In this document: positions 34,501 to 43,419 of the stretch, one piece after another
Layout of the letters: every line of letters starts with the position of its first letter
Position numbering within the stretch: the stretch's first letter is position 1
DNA from: Bdellovibrio sp.
GTDB lineage: Bacteria; Myxococcota; SpSt-1050
Length of the DNA stretch: 64,000 bases
Assembly: GCA_020725805.1 (NCBI GenBank)
Contig: DYEF01000023.1
Coordinates: forward strand, 1 to 64,000
Direction: 5' to 3'
Made by a program: the position numbers and the translations under genes
The notes under the pieces: generated by a model
Databases searched by the model: none
What the model was told of the DNA's origin: nothing
Seen by the model: the letters and a program-made list of their open reading frames with translations, nothing else

Positions 34501-37326
34501 AGCATTCGCAATGAATAATCTGTTTTTGCTGTCAACTGATGCCTTTATACCGGCAAGTAAGGAAGAGGTATAGATGGTGCTGCGTTTCTCTATTGTATTG
34601 AAATAACCGTTTGGGTCAGTATATCCCGCCTCTAACTGAAGGATTACTGGCCTTCCGTCCTTTGATTTCTTTACTTTGAGTTCGGTTTTGAATCTTCCGT
34701 ATTCATCTGTTTTGAGACAGACCTGCTCCGAGAGTCCGGCCGTCTTTTCCTTATACTCCTCGCCCTCAATCATCTCGCCGTCACCCTCACTGCCCTCCTC
34801 GTCATAATCCCTTCCGTATTTACTGATTCCCGCTCTCACCCTTCCTCCCAGAAAATGATAACCGCTGTACTTCGAATCAGAGAAGAAGAAGTCGTCCGAG
34901 AATCTGTATCGCAGAGTTACCGCAAGGTCGTTTGCCGGTGCACCCATAAGGTAGCTGAATATCCCTTCAACGATTATTTTCTCCGGATTCCTGCTATCGA
35001 CCAGCAAATCCCCTTTGATAAGCGGAACCTTGAACTCTTCGACCAGAAAGCTCCCTGTCTGATAATTGCATTTGGAAGATGTATTATCCAGCGGACAGTC
35101 GAAGTATGAAACCCTGTAATGCCCCGTATGTGCATCTTTCGGGATTTCCCACTTAAAGAGTGAATTTCCGTTTTCACCCCATGTGATATCATACTCCCAG
35201 ACCTTATCGGTACCTGTATGTTCAATGCGGATCTTTCGTGGCATTTCCTCCTTATGGGCAAAACGGATATCCTTTAATGCCTTCTTTCTGAAATACCCCT
35301 TTATATGAACCGTCTCACCTGACCTCAGAAGATTACGGCTAAAGACAGAATGGACAAGAGTATCTGACTGATAAAATTCCGAATAGATATTGTATCTGTA
35401 TGGCTCAATTCCTTTGTCCCATTTCGAATTCACGAGTGAAAAGTCATTCTTGTATCTGGCTATTACTGTCAGACCTTCTCCCAAGAACCTGTAATACGAC
35501 TCATAAAAACCGTCAGACCCGTAGTCAGAAGCACAGCGGGGTAGAATATAATCATCCGGAAGGTATTTTTCCACATACAGAATCCCGTTTGTATCGGTCG
35601 TTCCCGAGAAGTATTCGTTCCCCTTGCAGTCATAGGCATTTATGTAGGCACCTCCTACGGGAGAGGCATCAGACAGTCTCGTCACAAAGACAAGCGAACT
35701 GACAGGTCCTTTCTTAAATGTTACTGCCATATCCGTAACGAGCGCAACCGAACGGATATATGCCTTTCTCTGACCTTTCTTCTTCTCCTCGTCTGAGACG
35801 ATATAATCACCCAGAACACTGCTCTCGAGTTCAAAGAAATACAATCCGTAATTCTTCATTGGGATACCAACGACTGTTGCCTCCCCGGAATCCGCCATAT
35901 CCGGCAGTCTGCTCACCTCGTAAGGATACTTCTCATCATCGAATACGCCTTTCGAAAGATTCTGATACCTTATGCTGTTTATAAACCCGAATATCTTATC
36001 GGCCGAAAAATCGGAGAGCCTGAGATTCCTGATCTTTATATCCGTTGCAAGATATTTTTTATCCCCGCCGACTGTCCCGTCCGGCTTCTTTGTTCTTGTA
36101 AAAAGGGATCTGATAAACTCCCATATTCTTGCAAAAAATCCTTTCTTCTGCACTTGCCGTCTTTCGGGCATTCCGCCTTCGAGTGCAAAACTCCTTATTC
36201 TGTGCTCTTTCCCGAGCCCCCTGACAGTAACCGGAAGTACGCCTTCGCCGTCTATCATCTCCACAATGCCGAAATCGGCTGCAAACTTTGCAAGCGGAGG
36301 CATCCTGTCGGTCCTGAAAACCAGAGGGAATTTGCCGCTGTTTACCGGCGTCCTGTCATAGATATCCTTTATGTCCTGAGGAATATGCAGGGTATACGAA
36401 TGCTCCGGCCTGAACGGGCCCAGAAATCTCACGGAGTTTACGATCTCCTGATGCTCATCTGTCTTTTCAGGCAATATCCTGTTGCCACTCTCGTCCGACA
36501 AATATATCCGTGTTGCATATTCCCTGTTTACAGGTTCGGAGAAGTTTACCTCGATATTCGAAAGAGGGATACACCCCCGCTCGGCCTTCTCCCTTTCGCA
36601 ACCGAGTTCTATCCTGAATCCGTCCATTACAGTATAGGCGTATTTCTCCTCAAAACCCGATACGACCTTCCCCTCCGATTCGATATTCTTGAAGACGAGT
36701 ATTATCCGCTCCTTATCGGCAAACCTCACTTTCGGCTTAATCCCGAATATTTTCTCCTTCTTCAGGTAAGGATAGAGATTACTGACTACACGCTCCGTAT
36801 CTGCCTGATCTATCAGAACTGCTTCCGTGATCTCCGATGTATGGCTTCTTTTGAAAAATATCTTATTAATGTTCTTTCTGATATCCACATCGCCGTTGAA
36901 TGAGAAGAGGAATATCTGTTCATTGCTGATCTGCTGATATGTACCGGGAATTATCCTGTTTACCGTTACTGCGTCCGAATCGAATTCGAACTCTCTCTCC
37001 CCGCTATATATTCCGCCGTCTATGGATTTGATATCATCTCTTAACTTTACCTTACACATAATTCCCGCCTTAAGCGGTTTTTCGAACTTTATCACATAAA
37101 GATACGGGTCCTCCCAGACTCCCTTCGGTTCTTCCTTTATACAACTTACCGACAGGACTGGATTGTATCTGAATGAAGGGTCTCCGACCGGGGCAACCTG
37201 TTTTGAAAACTTTATTCTTATCTCGGAGGCACTTCTCGCCCTCTTCTTCGGGAAGAAATCCGCATTGAAGGCAAAGAGTCCTGATGAAAACGAAAAGAAG
37301 ACCAGAAGGAAAAAAAACCTCTTCAT
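31528..37326 (-). CDS. Bacterial alpha-2-macroglobulin with thioester
   Basis: A 1932-residue periplasmic protease trap. A signal peptide (MKRFFFLLVFFSFSSGLFA) precedes macroglobulin beta-sandwich domains. The Gly-rich stretch SGGGGGRIVTRELFD (near 1243) marks the end of the bait-region side, and the A2M core motif FDESLKVKNNRADFEFFLND follows. The thioester CLEQ sits at 1480-1483, in SGFALACLEQKIS, with a helical thioester domain around it. The bait loop is cut by an attacking protease, which is then covalently caught. There is no lipobox Cys, unlike E. coli ECAM, so it may be soluble or anchored by other means. pbpC lies nine bases upstream in the same transcript, the classic pairing. Confidence 0.93.
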   Translation of the reverse strand: MKRFFFLLVFFSFSSGLFAFNADFFPKKRARSASEIRIKFSKQVAPVGDPSFRYNPVLSVSCIKEEPKGVWEDPYLYVIKFEKPLKAGIMCKVKLRDDIKSIDGGIYSGEREFEFDSDAVTVNRIIPGTYQQISNEQIFLFSFNGDVDIRKNINKIFFKRSHTSEITEAVLIDQADTERVVSNLYPYLKKEKIFGIKPKVRFADKERIILVFKNIESEGKVVSGFEEKYAYTVMDGFRIELGCEREKAERGCIPLSNIEVNFSEPVNREYATRIYLSDESGNRILPEKTDEHQEIVNSVRFLGPFRPEHSYTLHIPQDIKDIYDRTPVNSGKFPLVFRTDRMPPLAKFAADFGIVEMIDGEGVLPVTVRGLGKEHRIRSFALEGGMPERRQVQKKGFFARIWEFIRSLFTRTKKPDGTVGGDKKYLATDIKIRNLRLSDFSADKIFGFINSIRYQNLSKGVFDDEKYPYEVSRLPDMADSGEATVVGIPMKNYGLYFFELESSVLGDYIVSDEEKKKGQRKAYIRSVALVTDMAVTFKKGPVSSLVFVTRLSDASPVGGAYINAYDCKGNEYFSGTTDTNGILYVEKYLPDDYILPRCASDYGSDGFYESYYRFLGEGLTVIARYKNDFSLVNSKWDKGIEPYRYNIYSEFYQSDTLVHSVFSRNLLRSGETVHIKGYFRKKALKDIRFAHKEEMPRKIRIEHTGTDKVWEYDITWGENGNSLFKWEIPKDAHTGHYRVSYFDCPLDNTSSKCNYQTGSFLVEEFKVPLIKGDLLVDSRNPEKIIVEGIFSYLMGAPANDLAVTLRYRFSDDFFFSDSKYSGYHFLGGRVRAGISKYGRDYDEEGSEGDGEMIEGEEYKEKTAGLSEQVCLKTDEYGRFKTELKVKKSKDGRPVILQLEAGYTDPNGYFNTIEKRSTIYTSSLLAGIKASVDSKNRLFIANAVVLDTEKRPVKGEKVTINLYQTISYVHRKKILGGYYSYEHINEVKPLGELCTATTDEEGRVICSKKIEKGGQYSAEVIAGDSRRNLAVSYSSVYSYDYESDYWFDYASDSDRIDVFPDKTEYKTGETLKLRVVTPFENATALVTVERESVLDYFVTELSGKKPVIELRVKPEYSPNAYISVVLIRGRVASPPPTFLVDLAKPSLKMGMTEISVDKDKYRLGVDIKTEKKRYKIREKVKGSVEIKGADGDDADVTLVVIDEGLLTLLENPTYNLLDNMIKKGGLGVNTSTGLIQVIGKRHFGRKALPSGGGGGRIVTRELFDTLIYFDESLKVKNNRADFEFFLNDSITSFRIIAVASTQKRFGTGYAGIESTKELFINSSLPYFAREGDSYDAEFVIKNVSQKSFGLQVTGEVSFFSGNRLVRKDLLGPENVMIKAGDNRRVSFPVKIPDIADEGKYRIDILSDGKIIDSISVGQKIVEADLSRVVQSIFKRLSGSSSESYRGFVEKDIQKRINISFLRDLSETGRQLVNYSGFALACLEQKISYAVVADDKEFFGKLLNEINLYLDDNGFLKYFPSSQEGSPMLTAYVLDITNLNGFELPYHIIQRTTDALMNFVIGKIYRKNVYIQTTQNLERLYALFVLSKYDKTRSSELLNAIKPEVSLLSLSSIIDVAGVAGKNKELENAIFSFFTEKSGAYFLKSDDRNRYWWLMRSEDEAFARTLIYLLRTDADETKLGKMANGLINRFEKGGYLYNTTANAYAAVALRLFAKRFKTNFEKSSLMVSLGCNYFTENVDDTFKTKSFLFDITKDGKIIGGETAAGCKEGKPEKLVCEDNKNSYWVKTLFIEKSPLTQPVFKGFKIKKEYLDEKGLIKKEFRQSDLVKVRITYEPDSHYSNIVLIDPLITGSQVMGRIKKDAADSADYFWEYTYSDVRDGYIRTYYEYVYSDKIVFEYSVRLNTKGKFRLPPTRVELMYMPDIYGEIPNEEISVH

Positions 37327-37335
37327 AAAATACTC

Positions 37336-39462
37336 CTATCTTACTTCATAATTCGAACTGTCAAGTATATGCCCTGACGCATCGATCAGTTCGAGTGTAT
37401 GCCGGCCCTTCTCGATACCGAGCATATAGACGGTGTCGTGACTTTCGACCTTTCTGCTGTTACTCAGCAAAATACAGTCTCTGCAATTCGTATAGACATA
37501 AAGCAGTTGCTGTGAAACCGGTATAGCCGGATCCAGCGCAATAACTGTGCCGTCGGGAGGATAGATAATCCTCGGGATATTCCCGGTATCTACAGGTATT
37601 TCATCTCCTGACGGCTCTGTCCCTTCTATAAAATATTCATCTCTTACAGGTTCATACGCCGGTTTGAAAACTATCCGTTTTTTAATCACTCCGTAAGGAG
37701 TCAGAGGCGGCTTTGAGCCGGTCTTTTTGTGTAATTCCTTCATCAGTGCGAACCAGATCTGCGAAGCCCCGTGCGAACCCGAGACATTATGCATAGGCTC
37801 CCCCGAAAAATTTCCTGTCCAGACCCCGACGGTATATTCAGACGAGAATCCTACACACCAGTTATCCCTCATATCCTTGCTCGTCCCTGTCTTTACTGCC
37901 GAATAAAAAGGGGTAGAGAGCGTGTTCTCAAGATCGAAGGTGAGTGAACGTGCATCCCTGTCAGAGAGAATGCTCTGGATAATATAAACGGCCTTTTCAT
38001 CCAAGACCCTCTTTTCCTCCGCCATTTCCTTCTTTGAAATTCTCAGATTCTTATATAATCCTCCGTTTGCAAGAATCATATACGCCCTCACGAGTTCGAA
38101 GAGTGAGACATCCAGACTGCCAAGGGCAAGCGATTCTCCGTAATAGTCTTCTATCTCATCGGACTTTTCAGGCTGAAAACCGAGACCCTTCAGATGTCCG
38201 GTATAATTTTCGACACCCGCAATCATAATGCTCTTTACTGCGGGGATGTTAAGTGATGAGGCAAGTGCGGTCCTGACAGATACATATCCCTTGTACGTCC
38301 TGTCATAATTCTGAGGGGAATAGACAACCCCCTTCTTTCCGATAAAGAGCGGAAAATCCTCGATAATGCTCGCCGCAGTCAGAAGTCTCTGTTCAAGGAG
38401 ATACTCATATAAAAACGGCTTTAAGGTAGAACCCGCCTGTCTTTTTGCCTTTACACCGTCTACATACTTTCCGGACGAGAGTTCGAAGGAATTCGGGATA
38501 TATGCCAGTATCTCTCCAGTCCTGTTTTCGGCAACGAGCAGCGCCGCATCATTCAGATTCTTTCCCTTGAGTACAGATACGAATGACCTCGTAATCTCAA
38601 GTGCTGTTTTCTGAATCTCTTTATCGATCGTCGTTACAACCGGAGATTTGTGGTTTCTGAGCAGCCTTTCTGAAAGGACAGGGAGATAATCTGCCGGTTT
38701 CGGGATATAATATCTTTCGGGGAGTTTCGATATTATTTTTTCAATCTCGTTTTCAGAGATGTTCAATCCTAAATTGCCGTTGTTTCTAAGGGCTGCCTTT
38801 ACCAGCTCTTCCCGGCTCACCGAAGGTCTCTTAATGAGTGAGAGTAAAATCAGTGACTCGGTCTCGGTCAGATATTCAGGTGATTTACCGAAAAGTCCCC
38901 ATGCAGCTGTGTATATACCCGAAATCTCCCCTTTTACAGGAACGGTATTGATATAAGCCTCGAGGATTTCACTCTTACTCCATCTCAAATCAATTATAAC
39001 AGCGTAATAAATCTCCTTTATCTTTCTCAGTACGACATTCTCCTGACCAAGTCCGTAATAATTTCTCACAAACTGCATATTGATAGTGCTTGCCCCGCGC
39101 ATCCTTCCCCTCAGAACAAAATCCCTTAATGAGGAAATGACGGATACAACATCAATACCGCCGTGAGAATAAAATCTCTTATCCTCGGACCTAATCAGAA
39201 GATTCAGAAAACGGCTGTTTACTTCCCGCAGTCTTACATAACCTGCTCTTCTGAGATTAAAATCTGTCCTTACAAATGAGAGGGGATAGAGATTTCTGTC
39301 CAGAACGACCCCGTCCGAAAGCCTGAAATATCCGTACCTGAATTTATTATAATCCGGGAAAGTCAGTAAAGAACGAACGAATAAGAGCAGCAAAAATAAT
39401 AAGGCAACACAGAAAACCCATATCAGTTTACCTCTTTTCAGTCTCCCTGCTCTCCTTTCCAT
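37336..39462 (-). CDS. pbpC: Penicillin-binding protein 1C
   Basis: A 708-residue bifunctional peptidoglycan synthase. A short cytoplasmic part and one membrane helix (about 14-31) precede a GT51 transglycosylase domain (EDKRFYSHGGID, GASTINMQFVRN, and the RKIKEIYYAVIIDLRWSKSE region). The transpeptidase has S-x-x-K in AGSTLKPFLY and KTGTSKDMRDNWCVGFS. A C-terminal PBP1C domain of about 90 residues follows. Partner A2M is downstream. In known systems PBP1C repairs cell wall broken during attack while A2M traps the proteases. I chose ATG at 39462; the frame also opens at a TTG three codons earlier, and neither has a strong ribosome site. Confidence 0.93.
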   Translation of the reverse strand: MERRAGRLKRGKLIWVFCVALLFLLLLFVRSLLTFPDYNKFRYGYFRLSDGVVLDRNLYPLSFVRTDFNLRRAGYVRLREVNSRFLNLLIRSEDKRFYSHGGIDVVSVISSLRDFVLRGRMRGASTINMQFVRNYYGLGQENVVLRKIKEIYYAVIIDLRWSKSEILEAYINTVPVKGEISGIYTAAWGLFGKSPEYLTETESLILLSLIKRPSVSREELVKAALRNNGNLGLNISENEIEKIISKLPERYYIPKPADYLPVLSERLLRNHKSPVVTTIDKEIQKTALEITRSFVSVLKGKNLNDAALLVAENRTGEILAYIPNSFELSSGKYVDGVKAKRQAGSTLKPFLYEYLLEQRLLTAASIIEDFPLFIGKKGVVYSPQNYDRTYKGYVSVRTALASSLNIPAVKSIMIAGVENYTGHLKGLGFQPEKSDEIEDYYGESLALGSLDVSLFELVRAYMILANGGLYKNLRISKKEMAEEKRVLDEKAVYIIQSILSDRDARSLTFDLENTLSTPFYSAVKTGTSKDMRDNWCVGFSSEYTVGVWTGNFSGEPMHNVSGSHGASQIWFALMKELHKKTGSKPPLTPYGVIKKRIVFKPAYEPVRDEYFIEGTEPSGDEIPVDTGNIPRIIYPPDGTVIALDPAIPVSQQLLYVYTNCRDCILLSNSRKVESHDTVYMLGIEKGRHTLELIDASGHILDSSNYEVR

Positions 39463-39616
39463 ATCAATCAAGTTATATTTTATAGAGCAATAGTCAAGAA
39501 TAAATTAGATTACGCATTTTTTCATCCGTCAAAAGACTTCCTTAAAATTTTGCAAAATTATCCTTTAGTTTATGCAACCGGCAACATATTGTATATAAAC
39601 CGGCAATATTAAATTT

Positions 39617-39644
39617 TTGACAAAACTGATTTTTCCTGTAGAAA
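39617..39644 (+). promoter_or_regulatory. Candidate promoter of the exported CsgG-like gene
   Basis: TTGACA (39617-39622) with TAGAAA (39639-39644) after 16 bases. The -35 is perfect and the -10 weak. It lies in the 204-base divergent region next to pbpC. Two copies of ACCGGCAA occur just upstream (about 39575 and 39599). Confidence 0.35.
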
Positions 39645-39666
39645 TATTTCGCAGACGGAGAGCATT

Positions 39667-40632
39667 ATGAAGAAGGCTGTTTTTCCTTTCTGCTTTTTCT
39701 GTGTTTTTTGCATGTTTTTTTCATTCTCATTACAGGCGCAGGAAAACAAACTGAATGACGGTAAAAAGGCAGAAAATAAAATCACAGACAAAGAAAACAA
39801 AGCGTCTGAAACAGCAGAAAAAGGTCCGGGATTAGAGTTACCCACACTCATAGTCTTCGATATAAAGGCGGAAAAGGGGGTTGAGAGCGGGAGCGCCAGT
39901 CTGCTTACAGAGATCGTTCTGGATGAGGTGGCGGGAATTTTCAAGGGAAAGTATAAAGTAATAGGCCAGAAAGATATCGACAAGATGCTCTTCTGGGAGA
40001 CAAACAAGAGCCTCAAGAACTGTACAGAAAGCAGTTGTCTGATGCAGATAGCTGGGGCAATGGGGGCAGAATATTATATAGAGGGCTCTGTCGGAATAAT
40101 GGGAGAGAAGTATGTCCTCGCCCTGAAATATATAGATGCAATGAAGGTCGAAATACTCTCGAGAAAGACCGTAGTCATAGAAAAAGATGAAAACAGGCTG
40201 ATAGAGAACGTCAAGGCTGTAATCAATGAAATACTTTTGGGGAAGGTTACAAAGGAGGACGGGAATAAATCCGCTCCGGTTTCCAAACAGAATGAATCGC
40301 TTAAGGACGAAAGCAGGATGCTGACCAAAGAGACTGTCAGGCCCGGGGAGAAGAAGGCAGAAGAGTCAAAAACCATTAAGAAGATGATAGCGTATTCCCT
40401 CATCGGGGCCGGACTTCTGAGCGGCGGATTCGGCGTGAAGTTTCATCTGGATGCCAACGACATCAAAAATAACTACAATATGACTCCCGAGGAGGCAGCG
40501 AGGGCGAATCAGGATTACAAGGATTTGACTACCGGTGCCGCGGTCGCCTATTCTCTGGGAGGAGCCTGTATTATCGGCGGAATAGTCCTTTTACTCCTAT
40601 CTCACGAAAAAGAGAATAAAAGCGAAAAATAG
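39667..40632 (+). CDS. Exported protein with CsgG/LpoB-like fold and C-terminal membrane pair
   Basis: 321 residues. A signal peptide (MKKAVFPFCFFCVFCMFFSF..LQA) is followed by a charged linker and a domain at about 55-190 reading TLIVFDIKAEKGVESGSASL, ILLTEIVLDEVAG-like, KYKVIGQKDIDKML, CLMQIAGAMGAEYYIEGSV. This is the pattern of TolB-N/CsgG/LpoB-type alpha/beta modules that recognise the time-honoured query of a named protein, often at the outer membrane. A Lys/Glu linker then leads to two hydrophobic helices near 238-256 and 289-310. Such proteins are frequent next to signalling kinases in deltaproteobacteria, but I cannot name a function. It has GGAG upstream of its ATG and is monocistronic. 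Confidence 0.6.
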   Translation: MKKAVFPFCFFCVFCMFFSFSLQAQENKLNDGKKAENKITDKENKASETAEKGPGLELPTLIVFDIKAEKGVESGSASLLTEIVLDEVAGIFKGKYKVIGQKDIDKMLFWETNKSLKNCTESSCLMQIAGAMGAEYYIEGSVGIMGEKYVLALKYIDAMKVEILSRKTVVIEKDENRLIENVKAVINEILLGKVTKEDGNKSAPVSKQNESLKDESRMLTKETVRPGEKKAEESKTIKKMIAYSLIGAGLLSGGFGVKFHLDANDIKNNYNMTPEEAARANQDYKDLTTGAAVAYSLGGACIIGGIVLLLLSHEKENKSEK

Positions 40633-40674
40633 ATTCTGAAAGTTATACAACAATCACAACCGGGGATTTGGGTA

Positions 40675-43077
40675 TTATTCTAAAACTCCTGCGTATCTCA
40701 GCATCCAGTAAGCAATGGAATAGAACATAGGACCACCATATCCCTGAGGGCTTCCGCCCGATACCTTCGAGTAAGGATTTCCGTTCCACCACATAGTTCG
40801 TATTTCATCATACGGAAATACCCTGTCCCACTGTGGCTTCTTGAATCTGTCGATCCCGTTATCCTTTGCATCCTGCCGGTTGCTGTTGTCGAACAGTACC
40901 TTTCTGAGGTCACGCGGAATCTCCCGCATTGTTCTGACTGCATCCTCGACCCTCGCCCCGTCTTCACTGTAGAGTGCGACCACGGCTGCCCACATCGGTT
41001 GTCTCTCGGGAATCTCCCATTCGTAGAATTTCAGCAGGTTTGCAAGCCATTTCGCCCTTCTCTCGGGATTGTGCTCGTATCTCAGAAGTGTTGTATATGC
41101 CAGCATAGCCAGTTCGTGGTCGGAGTGATTTGCTATAGCGGGATTCGTAACTGTCCAGATCTCATCTGTAAATTCGACGAGTCTGTCGTACTTATACCTG
41201 TTTATCAGCTCCTCATAGGCATTGTAAAATTTGAGCTCTCCAGTAATTCTGTATGCGGAGAGCATAAATCCGAGAATCTGTGTACCGTTGAGCCAGCCTC
41301 CGCCGTGTGCCGATTCCATACAGAGGTCGAGCGGGTATTTCTTGAGACACCTGTCCATTCCGTCAACGGAGACACCAATATAATCCGGTTGCCAGTGCCC
41401 CCACGTAGTCTTCTGACCGTCCAGATCCAGAAGCTGATAACCGTTTCTCAGAATATAATCAGCAATCCCGCCGAGCCGTTTTGCAACCTCTTCACGCTCC
41501 TTGTCATCCTTCGCACAGTGGTCGTAGTAAAAAGAATATCCGAAGAAATGACCATCTATCTCGTCTGATGATGTATCATCCTTCCAGTAATACTTCTTCC
41601 CGTTGTATTCAACAGGATGCCAGTTCGGACGACTCTTCTTATCCTCATATACAGCCCCCTCGTCTTCCCTTACAAGAGAACGGGTTACAAATCCGTATCC
41701 GAGTCCGGCCTTCTCAAAATCCACGGCCGGTATATCCACTTCCAGAAACATTACCTCGATAGCCTTCCGGGCCTTCTGATAATAATATTCGTCCTTCGTA
41801 ACCGCATAGGCCATACACCATGCTGCTACCTGCATCTGTGTCCAGAGCCCGTCATTGTCGGAATCCCAGACCTTCGGGTCCTTTATCTCGAACTCATCGC
41901 CCGAAGAGAGGTCGGGGGCAACGAAGCCGTCCATACGCCAGAAATATTTATCCTGCAGTTCCTCAAAATATTTGATCTTATCCGCAAGTTTTGTCTCGAC
42001 GAGATAAATTCTCGAGATACCGCTTTTTGTGGCAATAAATCTGTTGCCGTTATCGTCCAATGCTACATCATTTACCTTTTCATCGAGTATCCATCTTCTC
42101 GAGAGATAGTAGTCGACATGACCGTCCTGCTGATTAATAAACGTTGCGCCGATCTCGTGTCCGAGGGCTATCATATTCCCTCTGCATACTGCGGAGTTCG
42201 TCCTGTTCATAGGCAGTCCGTCAGGCTTTGCATAGAATTTTTCGAACTTACCTTCTTTGTAAAGAGTATAGCCGGAGAATGTTGATATAACCAGAGTCCT
42301 GTTGTCATCGCAGAAGGCAAGAGATGAGACCAGATTATCTCCCAGGTCGCCGTTTTCGGAGTTGTAATTCTTCATTGCCATACCATCATTTTCATACACA
42401 CCCTTATCCGTCCCAATGAATATATGCAGCTGATCACTTACAGCGATATTCTTGATTCCTGATACATCCGTAATTTTATAATACTCCGAAAAATTGCTCC
42501 CGATCTCATAGACGGAACTATTTGTTGCAAAATAGTAGTGATTATTAACCCCGTATAAAGAAATAACGTCCTCACCCAGAGCGCTTATATCAATATCTTT
42601 TCTTTCTGTTTTATTGAAAAGGACAATACTACCGGCCGTTCTCCCGATCAGAAAATCAGAGTTCTTTACCTTCCCTATATCAAGAAGTCCGTCAATCAGG
42701 GGGACGGCATTCTCAAAAATATCCAGATTCTGATTATATGCAAACAAACCGTTCTTTGTCATAACATAGAGGGTATCCAGATATGCGAATTTCAGGGCAT
42801 TGACATCCGGCAACTGATCTGTTTTGTAATAGAATTTTACCAACTCCTCGGAAAAAGGCGTATCTTTGACGACAGTCGAATGCTTCTCGACCTTATAGTA
42901 GGCCCGTGGCGGAATATAGCCTGTATCACCTCCGGCATCAGTCTGTACATCAGAACCCGAGACATCGGCAATGTCAGTATAAACATCTTCCGCAATTATA
43001 TCCTTTGAATCAGAAGATTCATCGGAGCAGGAAAAGAGAAGAGCAAATAAAGCAATAAGGATAATATAATTTTTCAT
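40675..43077 (-). CDS. Lipoprotein: beta-propeller plus alpha/alpha-toroid domain
   Basis: An 800-residue lipoprotein with signal peptide and lipobox (IALFALLFSC) and an acidic linker (SDESSDSKDIIAEDVYTDIA). Residues about 70-370 are propeller blades of the two-component-regulator or NHL kind (TLYVMTKNGLFAYNQNLDIF, HIFIGTDKGVYENDG, RFIATKSGISRIYL). Residues about 400-800 are helical with Trp/Tyr-rich turns (MQVAAWCMAYAVTKDEYYY, WGHWQPDYIGVSVDG, ANHSDHELAMLAYTTLLRYE), resembling an alpha/alpha toroid of six-hairpin glycosidases. A polysaccharide-processing role is possible, but I see no certain catalytic pair. The ATG at 43077 has GGAGGATAC upstream; a frame extension to 43125 is too early for the signal peptide. 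Confidence 0.65.
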   Translation of the reverse strand: MKNYIILIALFALLFSCSDESSDSKDIIAEDVYTDIADVSGSDVQTDAGGDTGYIPPRAYYKVEKHSTVVKDTPFSEELVKFYYKTDQLPDVNALKFAYLDTLYVMTKNGLFAYNQNLDIFENAVPLIDGLLDIGKVKNSDFLIGRTAGSIVLFNKTERKDIDISALGEDVISLYGVNNHYYFATNSSVYEIGSNFSEYYKITDVSGIKNIAVSDQLHIFIGTDKGVYENDGMAMKNYNSENGDLGDNLVSSLAFCDDNRTLVISTFSGYTLYKEGKFEKFYAKPDGLPMNRTNSAVCRGNMIALGHEIGATFINQQDGHVDYYLSRRWILDEKVNDVALDDNGNRFIATKSGISRIYLVETKLADKIKYFEELQDKYFWRMDGFVAPDLSSGDEFEIKDPKVWDSDNDGLWTQMQVAAWCMAYAVTKDEYYYQKARKAIEVMFLEVDIPAVDFEKAGLGYGFVTRSLVREDEGAVYEDKKSRPNWHPVEYNGKKYYWKDDTSSDEIDGHFFGYSFYYDHCAKDDKEREEVAKRLGGIADYILRNGYQLLDLDGQKTTWGHWQPDYIGVSVDGMDRCLKKYPLDLCMESAHGGGWLNGTQILGFMLSAYRITGELKFYNAYEELINRYKYDRLVEFTDEIWTVTNPAIANHSDHELAMLAYTTLLRYEHNPERRAKWLANLLKFYEWEIPERQPMWAAVVALYSEDGARVEDAVRTMREIPRDLRKVLFDNSNRQDAKDNGIDRFKKPQWDRVFPYDEIRTMWWNGNPYSKVSGGSPQGYGGPMFYSIAYWMLRYAGVLE

Positions 43078-43101
43078 AACCTGTATCCTCCTGTGCAAAA
43101 A

Positions 43102-43130
43102 AGTATATATCAGATAAAGTGGCAATTCAA
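43102..43130 (-). promoter_or_regulatory. Promoter of the propeller lipoprotein gene
   Basis: Minus strand TTGAAT (43125-43130) is followed after 17 bases by TATACT (43102-43107), 5/6. It gives a leader of about 20 bases to the ATG at 43077. The remaining gap to 43419 holds no gene or hairpin that I can support. Confidence 0.55.
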
Positions 43131-43419
43131 TACAGAAAATAAATCTTTAAGCATCTGTGTCCGACCTCTTTTTATAGTGAGTTATGAACAAGATTTAACA
43201 AAAGTCTAACCGGCACCGGACTGATAACTCCTGCTACGCCCGAAATTCTATGCACTCAAGAAGTAAATCCGGAATTAAAACCATTCACACACATTTTGCA
43301 AAAGCTATAAATATCTTAAACCAGCATTAAAAGTAATCAAAATGCAGTTATATAAAACGCCCCGGAAATAAATATGGATACTCTTTATAGCAAACCTGAG
43401 GCAAGATTAGCCGCGAGTT

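Noticed and set aside
36154-36903. 249-codon plus-strand ORF inside the alpha-2-macroglobulin gene
   Set aside because: Antisense shadow of a conserved protein, with unnatural Cys/Arg-rich composition and no ribosome site.
41617-42285. 222-codon plus-strand ORF opposite the propeller lipoprotein
   Set aside because: Antisense to a gene with clear signal peptide, lipobox and promoter; no independent support.
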